Source: Chloroflexota bacterium (GTDB lineage: Bacteria > Chloroflexota > Limnocylindria > Limnocylindrales > CSP1-4). Taken from it: a stretch of DNA of 64,000 bases. The number at the start of each line of letters is the position of its first letter. The stretch's first letter is position 1. Of this stretch, positions 48,683-61,690 are shown piece by piece. Below the pieces are notes generated by a model. That model saw only the letters and a list, made by a program, of their open reading frames with translations. It was not told the DNA's origin and made no database searches. The stretch lies in NCBI GenBank assembly GCA_947475545.1, contig CANJLL010000001.1, positions 186,001 through 250,000 of the forward strand, read 5' to 3'. A program made the position numbers and the translations under genes.

Positions 48683-51532
48683 GTGACGCCCTCAAACCCC
48701 CGCCGCACTCGATCGAGGACCGCCGCCGGGGCGCCACAGCCGCCGGGACTGTGGCCGGAAGGGGAGGGCGATCTGCCCCCGGAGCCAGTCGAGTCGGCCC
48801 CGCCGCAGGAGCCGGAGTGGCTGCGTGAGGCGGAGGCGGAGGCGGCGGACGAGGCGGCATGGGGCGAGGCGGCCCCAGCCCTTGACCCCGCGGCCCTCGC
48901 GGCGGCCCGCCAGTCACGGGTGGACGACCTGCTGCGCAGCCTCAACCCGGAGCAGGCCAGGGCCGTCAGCAGCACCGATGGTCCGGTCCTGATCCTCGCG
49001 GGGGCGGGCTCCGGCAAGACGCGCGTCCTGGCGCACCGGATTGCCTACCTGGTCACCGCCAAGGGCGTCCCGCCGTGGCGGATCCTCGCGGTGACGTTCA
49101 CCAACCGCGCGGCGGGGGAGTTGCGGGAGCGGATCATCTCGCTGATCGGGGAGCCGGGCCGCGACGTCAACGCCGGCACCTTCCACTCCTTGTGCGCGCG
49201 CGTGCTGCGGGCCGACGGGGCGGCCGCCGGCATCGACCGGCGGTTCGTTGTCTACGACAGCGACGACCAGCAGCAGCTCATGAAGCAGATCCTCCGCGAG
49301 GAGGGGCTGGACGCCAAGGGGGAGACGCGGCCCGCCTCCGTCCTGGGCTCCATCAGCCGGGCCAAGAACGAGATGCTGGATCCCTCCGAGCTGCCGCCCA
49401 TGCGCCTGGCCACCGGCCGGTTGCTGGAGGTCGCGCGCCTGGCCAAGCGCTACCAGGATGCCCTGCGCAAGGCCAACGCGCTGGACTTCGACGACCTCCT
49501 GCTGGATGCGGTCCGGCTCTTCCAGTCCTCGCCCGAGACGCTGGAGCGCTACCAGGAGAAGTGGCGCTACCTCCACGTGGACGAGTACCAGGACACCAAC
49601 CGCCCGCAGTACCTGTGGGTCAAGGCGCTGGCGGCGGGGCATCGCAACCTGTGCGTGGTGGGCGACGACGACCAGTCCATCTACGGCTGGCGCGGCGCGG
49701 ACCTGCGCAACATCCTGGACTTCCAGCAGGACTGGCCGGACGCCGCGGTCATCAAGCTGGAGCAGAACTACCGCTCCACCCAGCTGATCCTCGATGCCGC
49801 CCACGCCGTGGTCTCCAGGAACCAGGCCCGGACGGACAAGAAGCTCTGGACCCAGAACCCGCGCGGCCAGCTGATCGGGCGCTTCGAGGCGTACAACGAG
49901 GAGGAGGAGGCCGGCTGGATCGTGCGCCAGGTGGAGGAGCTGACCGGCGGGCCCGGCTCCGTGCTCACCCGGCGCGCCGACGACAGCCGCACCTACAAGC
50001 TTCGCGACATCGCCGTCCTGTACCGGACCAACGCGCAGTCCCGCGCCATCGAGGAACAGTGCCTGCGCTCCGGGGTCCGCTACCAGCTGGTGGGCGGCAC
50101 CCGGTTCTACTCCCGCAAGGAGGTCAAGGACGCGCTGGCCTACCTGCGCATCCTGCGCGCGGACGGCGACGCCGTCAGCTTCGAGCGGATCATCAACATC
50201 CCGGCGCGGGCCATTGGTGACCGGACCATCGAGCTCCTCCGGGGCGCGGCGTCCGGCGAGGGGATGACCACCTGGTCGGCAATCGAGCGGGCGGCCGCCG
50301 GCCAGGTCGAGGGGATCGGATCCCGGGCGCAATCCGCGCTGACCGGCTTCGCGGGCCTGGTCCGGCGGCTGCGGACCCGCATCGGGGTCCTGCCGCTCCC
50401 GGAGCTGTTGGACGAGGTCCTGGAGGTGTCCGGCTACCGCGCGATGCTGGCCGACGGCACCGAGGAGGGCGAGGAGCGCTGGGGCAACCTCCTGGAGCTC
50501 CGCGAGGTGACCAAACGCTACGACGACCTGGAGCCGGAGGACGCGCTGGACCGCCTCCTGGAGGAGACGGCGCTCGTCGCGGACCAGGACAGCTACGAGA
50601 GCGACGCCGACGCGCTGTCGCTGATCACGCTCCACGCGGCCAAGGGCCTGGAGTTCCCGGTCGTCTTCATCGGCGGGATGGAGGACGGACTCTTCCCCAC
50701 CAACCGGGCCCTGGACGCCGCATCGGGCTTCAGCCCGGACCCCAAGCCCCTGGAGGAGGAGCGCCGGCTGGCGTACGTGGGCATGACCCGCGCCAAGGAG
50801 CGGCTCTACCTGACCCATGCCTGGCGGCGGGCCACGCGCGCGGGGAGCGGGTTCGCCGCGGAGCCGTCGCGCTTCCTGCACGAGATCCCGGCCGGGCTGA
50901 TGGCCGGCCCGGCCCTGGGCGGTCCCGCGGAGGGCGAGGACGAGATGGACCTGGACGCGGTGTTCGCGCCCAGGCGCGGCAGTCGGTTTGGGACTGGCGC
51001 CCGGGGTGCGGGCGGTGGTGCCTGGCGGCAGGGGAGCGGCCAGCCCGGCGCGCCGGGCCCGGGCACGCCCTTCAAGACGACGCGTGACCTGGCCGCCAAG
51101 CGCGAGGCCTTCGCGGCCGGCGCGCGTTCCGGGCAGCTGGCGCGCCCAGACGTCCCCGCCTGGGACGATGACCTGGACCTGGACCCGGTCGAGTGGGCCG
51201 CCAGGCGGATGGCCGAGGTGCGCCGGAAGGCCGGCGTCGTGGAAGGGGACGCCCCCGGCGCAGCGGGCAGGCCGGGTGGGGCCGCAGGTGCTGCGCTCCC
51301 CGGGGCTGTGCATGGGACTGCGCCCGCCGCTCGTGCCCAGCGCCCCGTGATCCCGGGCGAGCGCCAGTTCCGCGACGGCGACCGGATCCGCCACGCCAAG
51401 TGGGGGGACGGCATCGTGGTGACCTCGCGCCTCACCCGCTCCGACGAGGAGATCACCGTGGCGTTCCGCGACGCGCAGGTGGGCCGCAAGACGCTGCTCG
51501 CCTCGTTGGCCAACCTGGAGATCGTGGGCTAG
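48683..51532 (+). CDS. pcrA: UvrD/PcrA superfamily I DNA helicase
   Basis: A 949-residue 3'-5' helicase for repair and replication. After an acidic, Pro-rich N-terminal extension of about 75 residues come the Q motif (LNPEQARAV), Walker A GAGSGKTR, TFTNRAAGELRERI, DEYQDTNRPQY, GDDDQSIYGWRGAD, LEQNYRSTQ, LHAAKGLEF and VGMTRAKERLYLTHA. A Gly/Ala-rich linker (about residues 755-880) leads to the PcrA C-terminal Tudor-like domain (GDRIRHAKWGDGIVV...VAFRDAQVGRKTLLASLANLE), known in PcrA to bind RNA polymerase. Longer than Bacillus PcrA (about 740) because of both disordered parts. Confidence 0.95.
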   Translation: MTPSNPRRTRSRTAAGAPQPPGLWPEGEGDLPPEPVESAPPQEPEWLREAEAEAADEAAWGEAAPALDPAALAAARQSRVDDLLRSLNPEQARAVSSTDGPVLILAGAGSGKTRVLAHRIAYLVTAKGVPPWRILAVTFTNRAAGELRERIISLIGEPGRDVNAGTFHSLCARVLRADGAAAGIDRRFVVYDSDDQQQLMKQILREEGLDAKGETRPASVLGSISRAKNEMLDPSELPPMRLATGRLLEVARLAKRYQDALRKANALDFDDLLLDAVRLFQSSPETLERYQEKWRYLHVDEYQDTNRPQYLWVKALAAGHRNLCVVGDDDQSIYGWRGADLRNILDFQQDWPDAAVIKLEQNYRSTQLILDAAHAVVSRNQARTDKKLWTQNPRGQLIGRFEAYNEEEEAGWIVRQVEELTGGPGSVLTRRADDSRTYKLRDIAVLYRTNAQSRAIEEQCLRSGVRYQLVGGTRFYSRKEVKDALAYLRILRADGDAVSFERIINIPARAIGDRTIELLRGAASGEGMTTWSAIERAAAGQVEGIGSRAQSALTGFAGLVRRLRTRIGVLPLPELLDEVLEVSGYRAMLADGTEEGEERWGNLLELREVTKRYDDLEPEDALDRLLEETALVADQDSYESDADALSLITLHAAKGLEFPVVFIGGMEDGLFPTNRALDAASGFSPDPKPLEEERRLAYVGMTRAKERLYLTHAWRRATRAGSGFAAEPSRFLHEIPAGLMAGPALGGPAEGEDEMDLDAVFAPRRGSRFGTGARGAGGGAWRQGSGQPGAPGPGTPFKTTRDLAAKREAFAAGARSGQLARPDVPAWDDDLDLDPVEWAARRMAEVRRKAGVVEGDAPGAAGRPGGAAGAALPGAVHGTAPAARAQRPVIPGERQFRDGDRIRHAKWGDGIVVTSRLTRSDEEITVAFRDAQVGRKTLLASLANLEIVG

Positions 51533-51545
51533 GAAGGAGACGGTC

Positions 51546-55141
<3,596 letters not shown>

Positions 55142-55176
55142 ACGCCGTCGCGCACGCGGCCGGCGGCCTCCGGCGC

Positions 55177-55416
55177 GTGACGACCCGCCGGAAGCGCCAG
55201 ATCACTCCGGCGATCGGCGGGATTCTTGCCGGCTTTGACCAGCAGATCATGCGGACGACGCCCCCGCCCCACGAGCTGGTGCACCACGCCCGCCCGGATG
55301 CACCCGTCCCTGCCGCCGACGGTGGGACGCTCGTGATCGGCTTCCCGGACGACGGGCGGGAACGCGACTTGGCCGAGCGGTCGCCCGGGGACCCTTCCGC
55401 CCGGACCGGTACCTGA
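55177..55416 (+). CDS. Small hypothetical protein
   Basis: A 79-residue frame between ligA and gatC. It starts with Arg/Lys (TTRRKRQITPAIGGILAGFDQQIMRTTPPPHELV) and ends in a charged tail. The composition is less skewed than that of chance frames here, and the direction matches its neighbours, but there is no clear ribosome site and I do not recognise the family. Confidence 0.4.
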   Translation: MTTRRKRQITPAIGGILAGFDQQIMRTTPPPHELVHHARPDAPVPAADGGTLVIGFPDDGRERDLAERSPGDPSARTGT

Positions 55417-55476
55417 CGACTTCGGCGGGTCGAAATGAATGCTTGCGGAGTCCCCGCCGCGCGGAACCTGGCGCGC

Positions 55477-55524
55477 CGCCCCGAACCCGGCCCGCGCGGC
55501 GCGCGCCCCGAACCCGGCCCGCGC
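55477..55524. repeat. Two exact 21-bp copies, period 27 bp
   Basis: The 21-bp sequence at 55477-55497 recurs exactly at 55504-55524. It is in the 150-bp gap before gatC and is probably a short duplication in non-coding DNA. Confidence 0.75.
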
Positions 55525-55553
55525 CCGGCTGAAGCCGCCCCCGCACCGTCGGC

Positions 55554-55559
55554 TATCAT
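55554..55559 (+). promoter_or_regulatory. -10 box (TATCAT) upstream of gatC
   Basis: TATCAT ends 6 nt before the ATG of gatC, again the leaderless arrangement. No clear -35. Confidence 0.5.
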
Positions 55560-55565
55560 CCGGCG

Positions 55566-55862
55566 ATGGCGACCCTCTCCCGATCCGACGTCGAACACGT
55601 CGCGCACCTCGCGCGGCTGGGCCTGACGGCGGCCGAGCTGGACCGGCTGGAGGGGCAGCTCAACCACATCCTCGACCAGTACGCGATCCTGGCCCGCCTG
55701 GACACCGAGCACATCCCGCCGACGGCCCAGACGATCGAGCTGGAGAGCATCCTGCGCGAGGACGTGGTCACCCCGTCGCTCCCCGTGGAGGCCGTGCTGG
55801 CCAACGCCCCGGCGCGCGAGGGCGACTTCATCGTGGTCCCGCCGGTGCTGGGCGGGGAGTGA
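55566..55862 (+). CDS. gatC: Glu-tRNA(Gln)/Asp-tRNA(Asn) amidotransferase subunit C
   Basis: A 98-residue GatC that stabilises the GatAB complex. Family features are DVEHVAHLARLGLTAAELDRLEGQLNHILDQY and DVVTPSLPVEAVLANAPAREGDFIVVPPVLG. ATG without Shine-Dalgarno, as expected for leaderless mRNA. It lies directly before gatA. Confidence 0.95.
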   Translation: MATLSRSDVEHVAHLARLGLTAAELDRLEGQLNHILDQYAILARLDTEHIPPTAQTIELESILREDVVTPSLPVEAVLANAPAREGDFIVVPPVLGGE

Positions 55863-55870
55863 GCGGCCGC

Positions 55871-57457
<1,587 letters not shown>

Positions 57458-57483
57458 CCATCCAGCCCCAGGAGAGGATCATC

Positions 57484-58698
57484 GTGACCAGCACCCCCGA
57501 ACCTGTCCGTCGCAAGCCGCTCGCCGAGCGCGCCCTGGCGGCACGGGTCAACGCGGTGCCGCCGTCCGGGATCCGCCGCTTCTTCGACATCGCCGCCACG
57601 ATGAAGGACGTCATCAGCCTGGGGGTGGGGGAGCCCGACTTCGACACGCCCCGGCGGATCGTGGAGGCGGGCGTCGAGAGCCTGCGCGAGGGGCGGACGC
57701 ACTACTCCAGCAACTACGGCACCATCGAGCTGCGCCGGGCGCTGGCGGACCTGCTCCAGCGCCGCTACGACGTCACGTACGACCCCGAGACCGAGCTGCT
57801 GATCACGATCGGCGCCTCCGAGGCGGTCGACGTCGCGCTGCGTTCCACGTGCGACCCCGGTGACGAGGTGATCCTCCACGAGCCGTCGTACGTCGCCTAC
57901 GTCCCGGCCATCACTTTCGCCGGCGGGACCACCGTCCACGTGGCGACCCGGTTCGAGGATGACTTCGCGCTGGACCCGGCCGCCGTAGAGGCGGCGATCA
58001 CTCCGAAGACCAAGGCGATCTTCCTGGGCTATCCCTGCAACCCCACGGGCGCCGTGCTCCCGGACCGGGTGCAGGAGGAGCTGGCCCGAATCATCGAGAA
58101 GCACGACCTCCTCGTCTACTCCGACGAGATCTACGACCGGCTGGCCTACGGCAGCTACCGCCACCGGGTCTTCTCGTCCCTCCCCGGGATGCGCGAGCGG
58201 ACCATCCTGATGGGCGGCTTCTCCAAGGCCTACGCCATGACCGGCTGGCGGATCGGCTGGCTGGCGGCGCCTGCGCACCTGCTCGCGGGGATCGTCAAGG
58301 TCCACCAGTACGCGATCATGTCGGCGGCCACCATGACGCAGGACGCGGCCCTCGCCGCGGTGCTCGACTGCGAGGCGGATGTCGAGGCGATGCGCGCGGA
58401 GTACGACCGTCGCCGCCGGCTCATCGTGGACGGGCTCAATGCGATGGGTCTCGAGACGTTCGAGCCACTGGGCGCCTTCTACGCGTTCCCTCGGATCACT
58501 TCGACGGGCCTGGACTCCAACGAGTTCGCGCGGCGGCTCCTCGAGGAGGAGCAGGTGGCGGTGGTCCCCGGGGATGCCTTCGGGCCGTCGGGCGAGGGTC
58601 ACGTCCGGTGCTGCTACGCCACCAGCTACGAGCGGATCGAGGAGGCGCTGACCAGGATGGCCCGCTTCGTCGAGCGCTGCCGCAGCGAGCAGACCTAG
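57484..58698 (+). CDS. Class I/II PLP aminotransferase
   Basis: A 404-residue fold-type I aminotransferase. PLP-binding features are YSSNYGTIELRRALA, GASEAVDVALRS, GYPCNPTGAVL, YSDEIYDRLAYG and the Schiff-base Lys in MGGFSKAYAMTGWRIGWLAAP. It is close to the AspC/PatA subgroup that handles aspartate, aromatic or acetylated diamino acids; the substrate is unresolved. GTG start with AGGAGAGG upstream, 26 nt after gatA. Confidence 0.92.
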   Translation: MTSTPEPVRRKPLAERALAARVNAVPPSGIRRFFDIAATMKDVISLGVGEPDFDTPRRIVEAGVESLREGRTHYSSNYGTIELRRALADLLQRRYDVTYDPETELLITIGASEAVDVALRSTCDPGDEVILHEPSYVAYVPAITFAGGTTVHVATRFEDDFALDPAAVEAAITPKTKAIFLGYPCNPTGAVLPDRVQEELARIIEKHDLLVYSDEIYDRLAYGSYRHRVFSSLPGMRERTILMGGFSKAYAMTGWRIGWLAAPAHLLAGIVKVHQYAIMSAATMTQDAALAAVLDCEADVEAMRAEYDRRRRLIVDGLNAMGLETFEPLGAFYAFPRITSTGLDSNEFARRLLEEEQVAVVPGDAFGPSGEGHVRCCYATSYERIEEALTRMARFVERCRSEQT

Positions 58699-58708
58699 GC
58701 CGGCGGCC

Positions 58709-61597
58709 ATGAGCCAGCCGTTCGTCCCGACGGCCTCGACCGGAAGCGCCTCGCCCGGGCACGCCGCGGCCCCAGGTGCCCTGTCCGATGCCCCGCCCGA
58801 GGCGGCCATGTCCACGTTCCTGCTGACGGACATCGAGGGCAGCACCCGGCTCTGGGAGGACCACGCAGCCGCGATGGGCGCGGCGCTCGCGATCCACGAC
58901 CGGCTCCTGCGCGGCGCGGTCGAGGGCGTCGGCGGGACGGTGGTGAAGACCACGGGTGACGGCCTGATGGCCGTCTTCGGCGGCACCGCTGCCGGCATCG
59001 CGGCGGCGACCGCCGCCCAGCGCGCCCTGCGCGACACCGCCTGGGGCGAGACGGGCCCGCTCCGCGTCCGGATGGCGCTCCACGCCGGCGTCGCGGAGAG
59101 CCGCGACGGCGACTTCTTCGGGCCGGCGCTCAACCGGACCGCCCGGATCCTTGCCATTGGGCACGGAGGCCAGATCCTGGTCTCCGCGCTGGCAGCCGCG
59201 CTGGGGCAGGACGCGCTCCCGCCTGGGATGGAGCTGCTGGACCGGGGCTCGCACCGCCTGCGCGACCTGGACCGACCCGAGCAGGTCTTCCAGCTGGCCG
59301 CGCCGGATCTCCGCCGCAACTTCCCGGCGCTCCGGTCCCTGAGCACGCGGCGGACCAACCTGCCCGTCCAGCTCACCTCGTTCGTCGGGCGTGAACGTGA
59401 GCTGGCAGAGGTGGAGGCCCTGGTGGTCCGCCACCGGCTCGTGACCCTCATCGGGACCGGCGGCACCGGCAAGACGCGGCTCATGCTGGAGGCCGCGGGC
59501 CGCCTGGCGGACCGGTTCGAGGACGGGACCTGGCTGGCCGAGCTGGCGCCACTCGGCGATCCCTCCCAGGTCGCCTCCGAGGTAGCGCGGGCGCTGGGCT
59601 CGCCTGAGCTGCCGGGTCAGCCGGCTATGGCGACCGTCGAGGCCTTTCTTGCCGACAAGGAGCTGCTGCTCCTGATGGACAACGCCGAGCACCTCGTGGA
59701 CGGCGTGGCCCGCGTGGCCGAGCGCCTGCTGGCGGCGGCGCCCCGGCTGCGGATCCTCACCACCAGTCGGGAGGCCCTGGCCGTGCCCGGCGAGGCGATC
59801 GTGCAGCTCCAGTCGCTCTCGTGCCCCGCCGCACGCGGGGTGGCGGCCCCCGGCGACGCCGGTGATGCGGCAGACCTGGCAGCGGCTGCCGCCACCGAGG
59901 CGGTCCGGCTCTTCAGCGAGCGTGCCAGCGCGGTGGATCCCGGCTTCACGCTTGGCGCCGCGAATGTCGCCGCTGTCTCCGAGATCTGCCGCCGGCTGGA
60001 CGGCATCCCGCTGGCGATCGAGCTGGCGGCGGCCCGCGTCTCGGTGATGTCGCCCGACGAGATTGCCCGCCGCCTCGGCGACCGGTTCCGGCTCCTGGCC
60101 GGCGGTCGGCGGACATCGGTGCCGCGCCAGCAGACGCTCCACGCCCTGATCGACTGGAGCTGGGACCTGCTGACCGAGGACGACCGGCGCCTCCTGCGCC
60201 GACTCTCGATCTTCGTGGGTAGCTGGACCGCCGAGGCGGCCGCCCAGGTCGTCGGGGATGGGACCCTGCCCCTGGACCCCGTGGACCTGATCGATGGCCT
60301 GACGCGCCTCGTGGATCGCTCGTTGGTGCTGGTGGATCGCGGGCCGGTCACCCGGTACCGGACGCTGGAGACCATCCGCCAGTACGCCCGCGAGAAGCTG
60401 ATCGCGGCCGACGAGGTGGGCCGGCTGGCCGACCGACACTTCGGGGCCTTTGCCGCGCTGGCCATCCAGGCGGAACCCAACCTCCGGGGCTCGGCCATGG
60501 TCGACTGGCTGGACCGCCTCGACGCCGATGTCGAGAACCTGGGTCTCGCGCTCGAGTGGGGGCTGGAGGCCGCTCCCTGGGCGGCCGTCCGAATGGCCGC
60601 TGCCCTGCTCCCGTATTGGGCCGTGCGAGTGGCATCGCAGGACAACGACGCCCGGATCCTGGCCACGATCGAGATCGCCCGCGCATGGACGCTGGGGCGG
60701 CCATCGGTGGATCGCGCGGATGCGGCGCTCGCGGCGAGGCTCCTGGGCACGGCGGCCCAGCTCTGGGCGATGTCCGGCCGGGCGGCCGTGGCATCCGGGT
60801 GGGCCACGGAGGCCGTCGCGCTCGGCGAGGCCAGCGGGGACGCCGATGCGCTCCTCTACGCGTTGGGCGGGCTCGGGATCTGGACGGTCTTCTCGGGGCG
60901 GGCTGGGCCCGGCGGGGTGGACGTCCGGCCCATCTTCGAGCGAGCAGCCGACCTCGCGGAGACCACCCGCAACTGGCCCATCCTCGCCCTGGCGGCGGGG
61001 TTCGCGGGCACCAGCCTCAGTGCCTTCGACCCGGAGGCCGGCGCGGCACTCCTCCAGCGGGGCGTTGAAGGCGCGCGCAAGTCGAACAGCCCGTATGCGG
61101 TGGGGACGGTCTCGATGGCCCAGGGTCGAATGCTGGGCCGGCTGGGGCGGACTGACGAGGCGGTCGCCTCCTTCGAGATCGCGATCCAGCGCTTCATGGA
61201 GCTGGGCGACGAGCGGATGGTGCTGGCGTGTCGCAGCGATATGGCCCATGCCCTGCGGCGGGGCGGCCGCCTGGACGAGGCGCTCAAGCTGTACGGCGAG
61301 TGCGTCGGCCGCTGGAGCCATCTCGGTCATCGGGGTGCGGTGGCCCACATCCTCGAGAACATCGCGTTCATCGCGACGGACCGCAGCCGGGCGTTACCGG
61401 CCGCCCGGATCCTCGGGGCCGCAGCGGCCATCCGGGAGGCCGCGGATGCCCGGATGGCCTTCGACGAGGAGCCGGAGTTCGCCGGCTATGTCGGTCGTCT
61501 TCGGGAAGCGCTGGGCGCCGCCGCCATGGACGAAGCCTGGGCCGCCGGCGGGAGGCTGCCGCAGGCGGACGCCGTGCGGGAGGCGATCGCCGGCTGA
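58709..61597 (+). CDS. Class III adenylate/guanylate cyclase fused to STAND ATPase and TPR-like repeats
   Basis: A 962-residue signalling protein. Residues about 35-180 are a class III cyclase domain: metal Asp D41 in TDIEGSTRLWE, the second metal Asp in KTTGDGLMAVF, and the transition-state Asn/Arg in FGPALNRTARI. Residues 205-560 are a STAND/NB-ARC-like ATPase with SFVGRERELAEV, Walker A GTGGTGKTRL, Walker B LLLLMDNAEHLVDG, TTSREAL and RLDGIPLAIELAAARV. The rest is helical and TPR-like, ending without a recognisable DNA-binding domain. It probably makes a cyclic nucleotide in response to a ligand bound by the repeats. ATG start; M34 is an alternative. A strong hairpin follows. Confidence 0.92.
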   Translation: MSQPFVPTASTGSASPGHAAAPGALSDAPPEAAMSTFLLTDIEGSTRLWEDHAAAMGAALAIHDRLLRGAVEGVGGTVVKTTGDGLMAVFGGTAAGIAAATAAQRALRDTAWGETGPLRVRMALHAGVAESRDGDFFGPALNRTARILAIGHGGQILVSALAAALGQDALPPGMELLDRGSHRLRDLDRPEQVFQLAAPDLRRNFPALRSLSTRRTNLPVQLTSFVGRERELAEVEALVVRHRLVTLIGTGGTGKTRLMLEAAGRLADRFEDGTWLAELAPLGDPSQVASEVARALGSPELPGQPAMATVEAFLADKELLLLMDNAEHLVDGVARVAERLLAAAPRLRILTTSREALAVPGEAIVQLQSLSCPAARGVAAPGDAGDAADLAAAAATEAVRLFSERASAVDPGFTLGAANVAAVSEICRRLDGIPLAIELAAARVSVMSPDEIARRLGDRFRLLAGGRRTSVPRQQTLHALIDWSWDLLTEDDRRLLRRLSIFVGSWTAEAAAQVVGDGTLPLDPVDLIDGLTRLVDRSLVLVDRGPVTRYRTLETIRQYAREKLIAADEVGRLADRHFGAFAALAIQAEPNLRGSAMVDWLDRLDADVENLGLALEWGLEAAPWAAVRMAAALLPYWAVRVASQDNDARILATIEIARAWTLGRPSVDRADAALAARLLGTAAQLWAMSGRAAVASGWATEAVALGEASGDADALLYALGGLGIWTVFSGRAGPGGVDVRPIFERAADLAETTRNWPILALAAGFAGTSLSAFDPEAGAALLQRGVEGARKSNSPYAVGTVSMAQGRMLGRLGRTDEAVASFEIAIQRFMELGDERMVLACRSDMAHALRRGGRLDEALKLYGECVGRWSHLGHRGAVAHILENIAFIATDRSRALPAARILGAAAAIREAADARMAFDEEPEFAGYVGRLREALGAAAMDEAWAAGGRLPQADAVREAIAG

Positions 61598-61619
61598 CGT
61601 GGGACGCGCGGCCCGGTCC

Positions 61620-61662
61620 GGCGGGCCACCCGGCCGGTCCGCTGGCGGCCGGGTGGCCCGCC
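61620..61662 (+). terminator. Terminator after the cyclase-STAND gene
   Basis: GGCGGGCCACCCGGCC (61620-61635) and its exact complement (61647-61662) enclose an 11-nt loop, 22 nt after the stop. There is no T-tract. It separates this gene from gatB. Confidence 0.75.
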
Positions 61663-61677
61663 CCGTGCCGTTTGTGC

Positions 61678-61683
61678 CACACT
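61678..61683 (+). promoter_or_regulatory. -10-like box (CACACT) upstream of gatB
   Basis: CACACT ends 7 nt before the gatB ATG, right after the terminator. A weaker match to TANNNT than the others, but the spacing is the same. Confidence 0.3.
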
Positions 61684-61690
61684 GCGGCCG

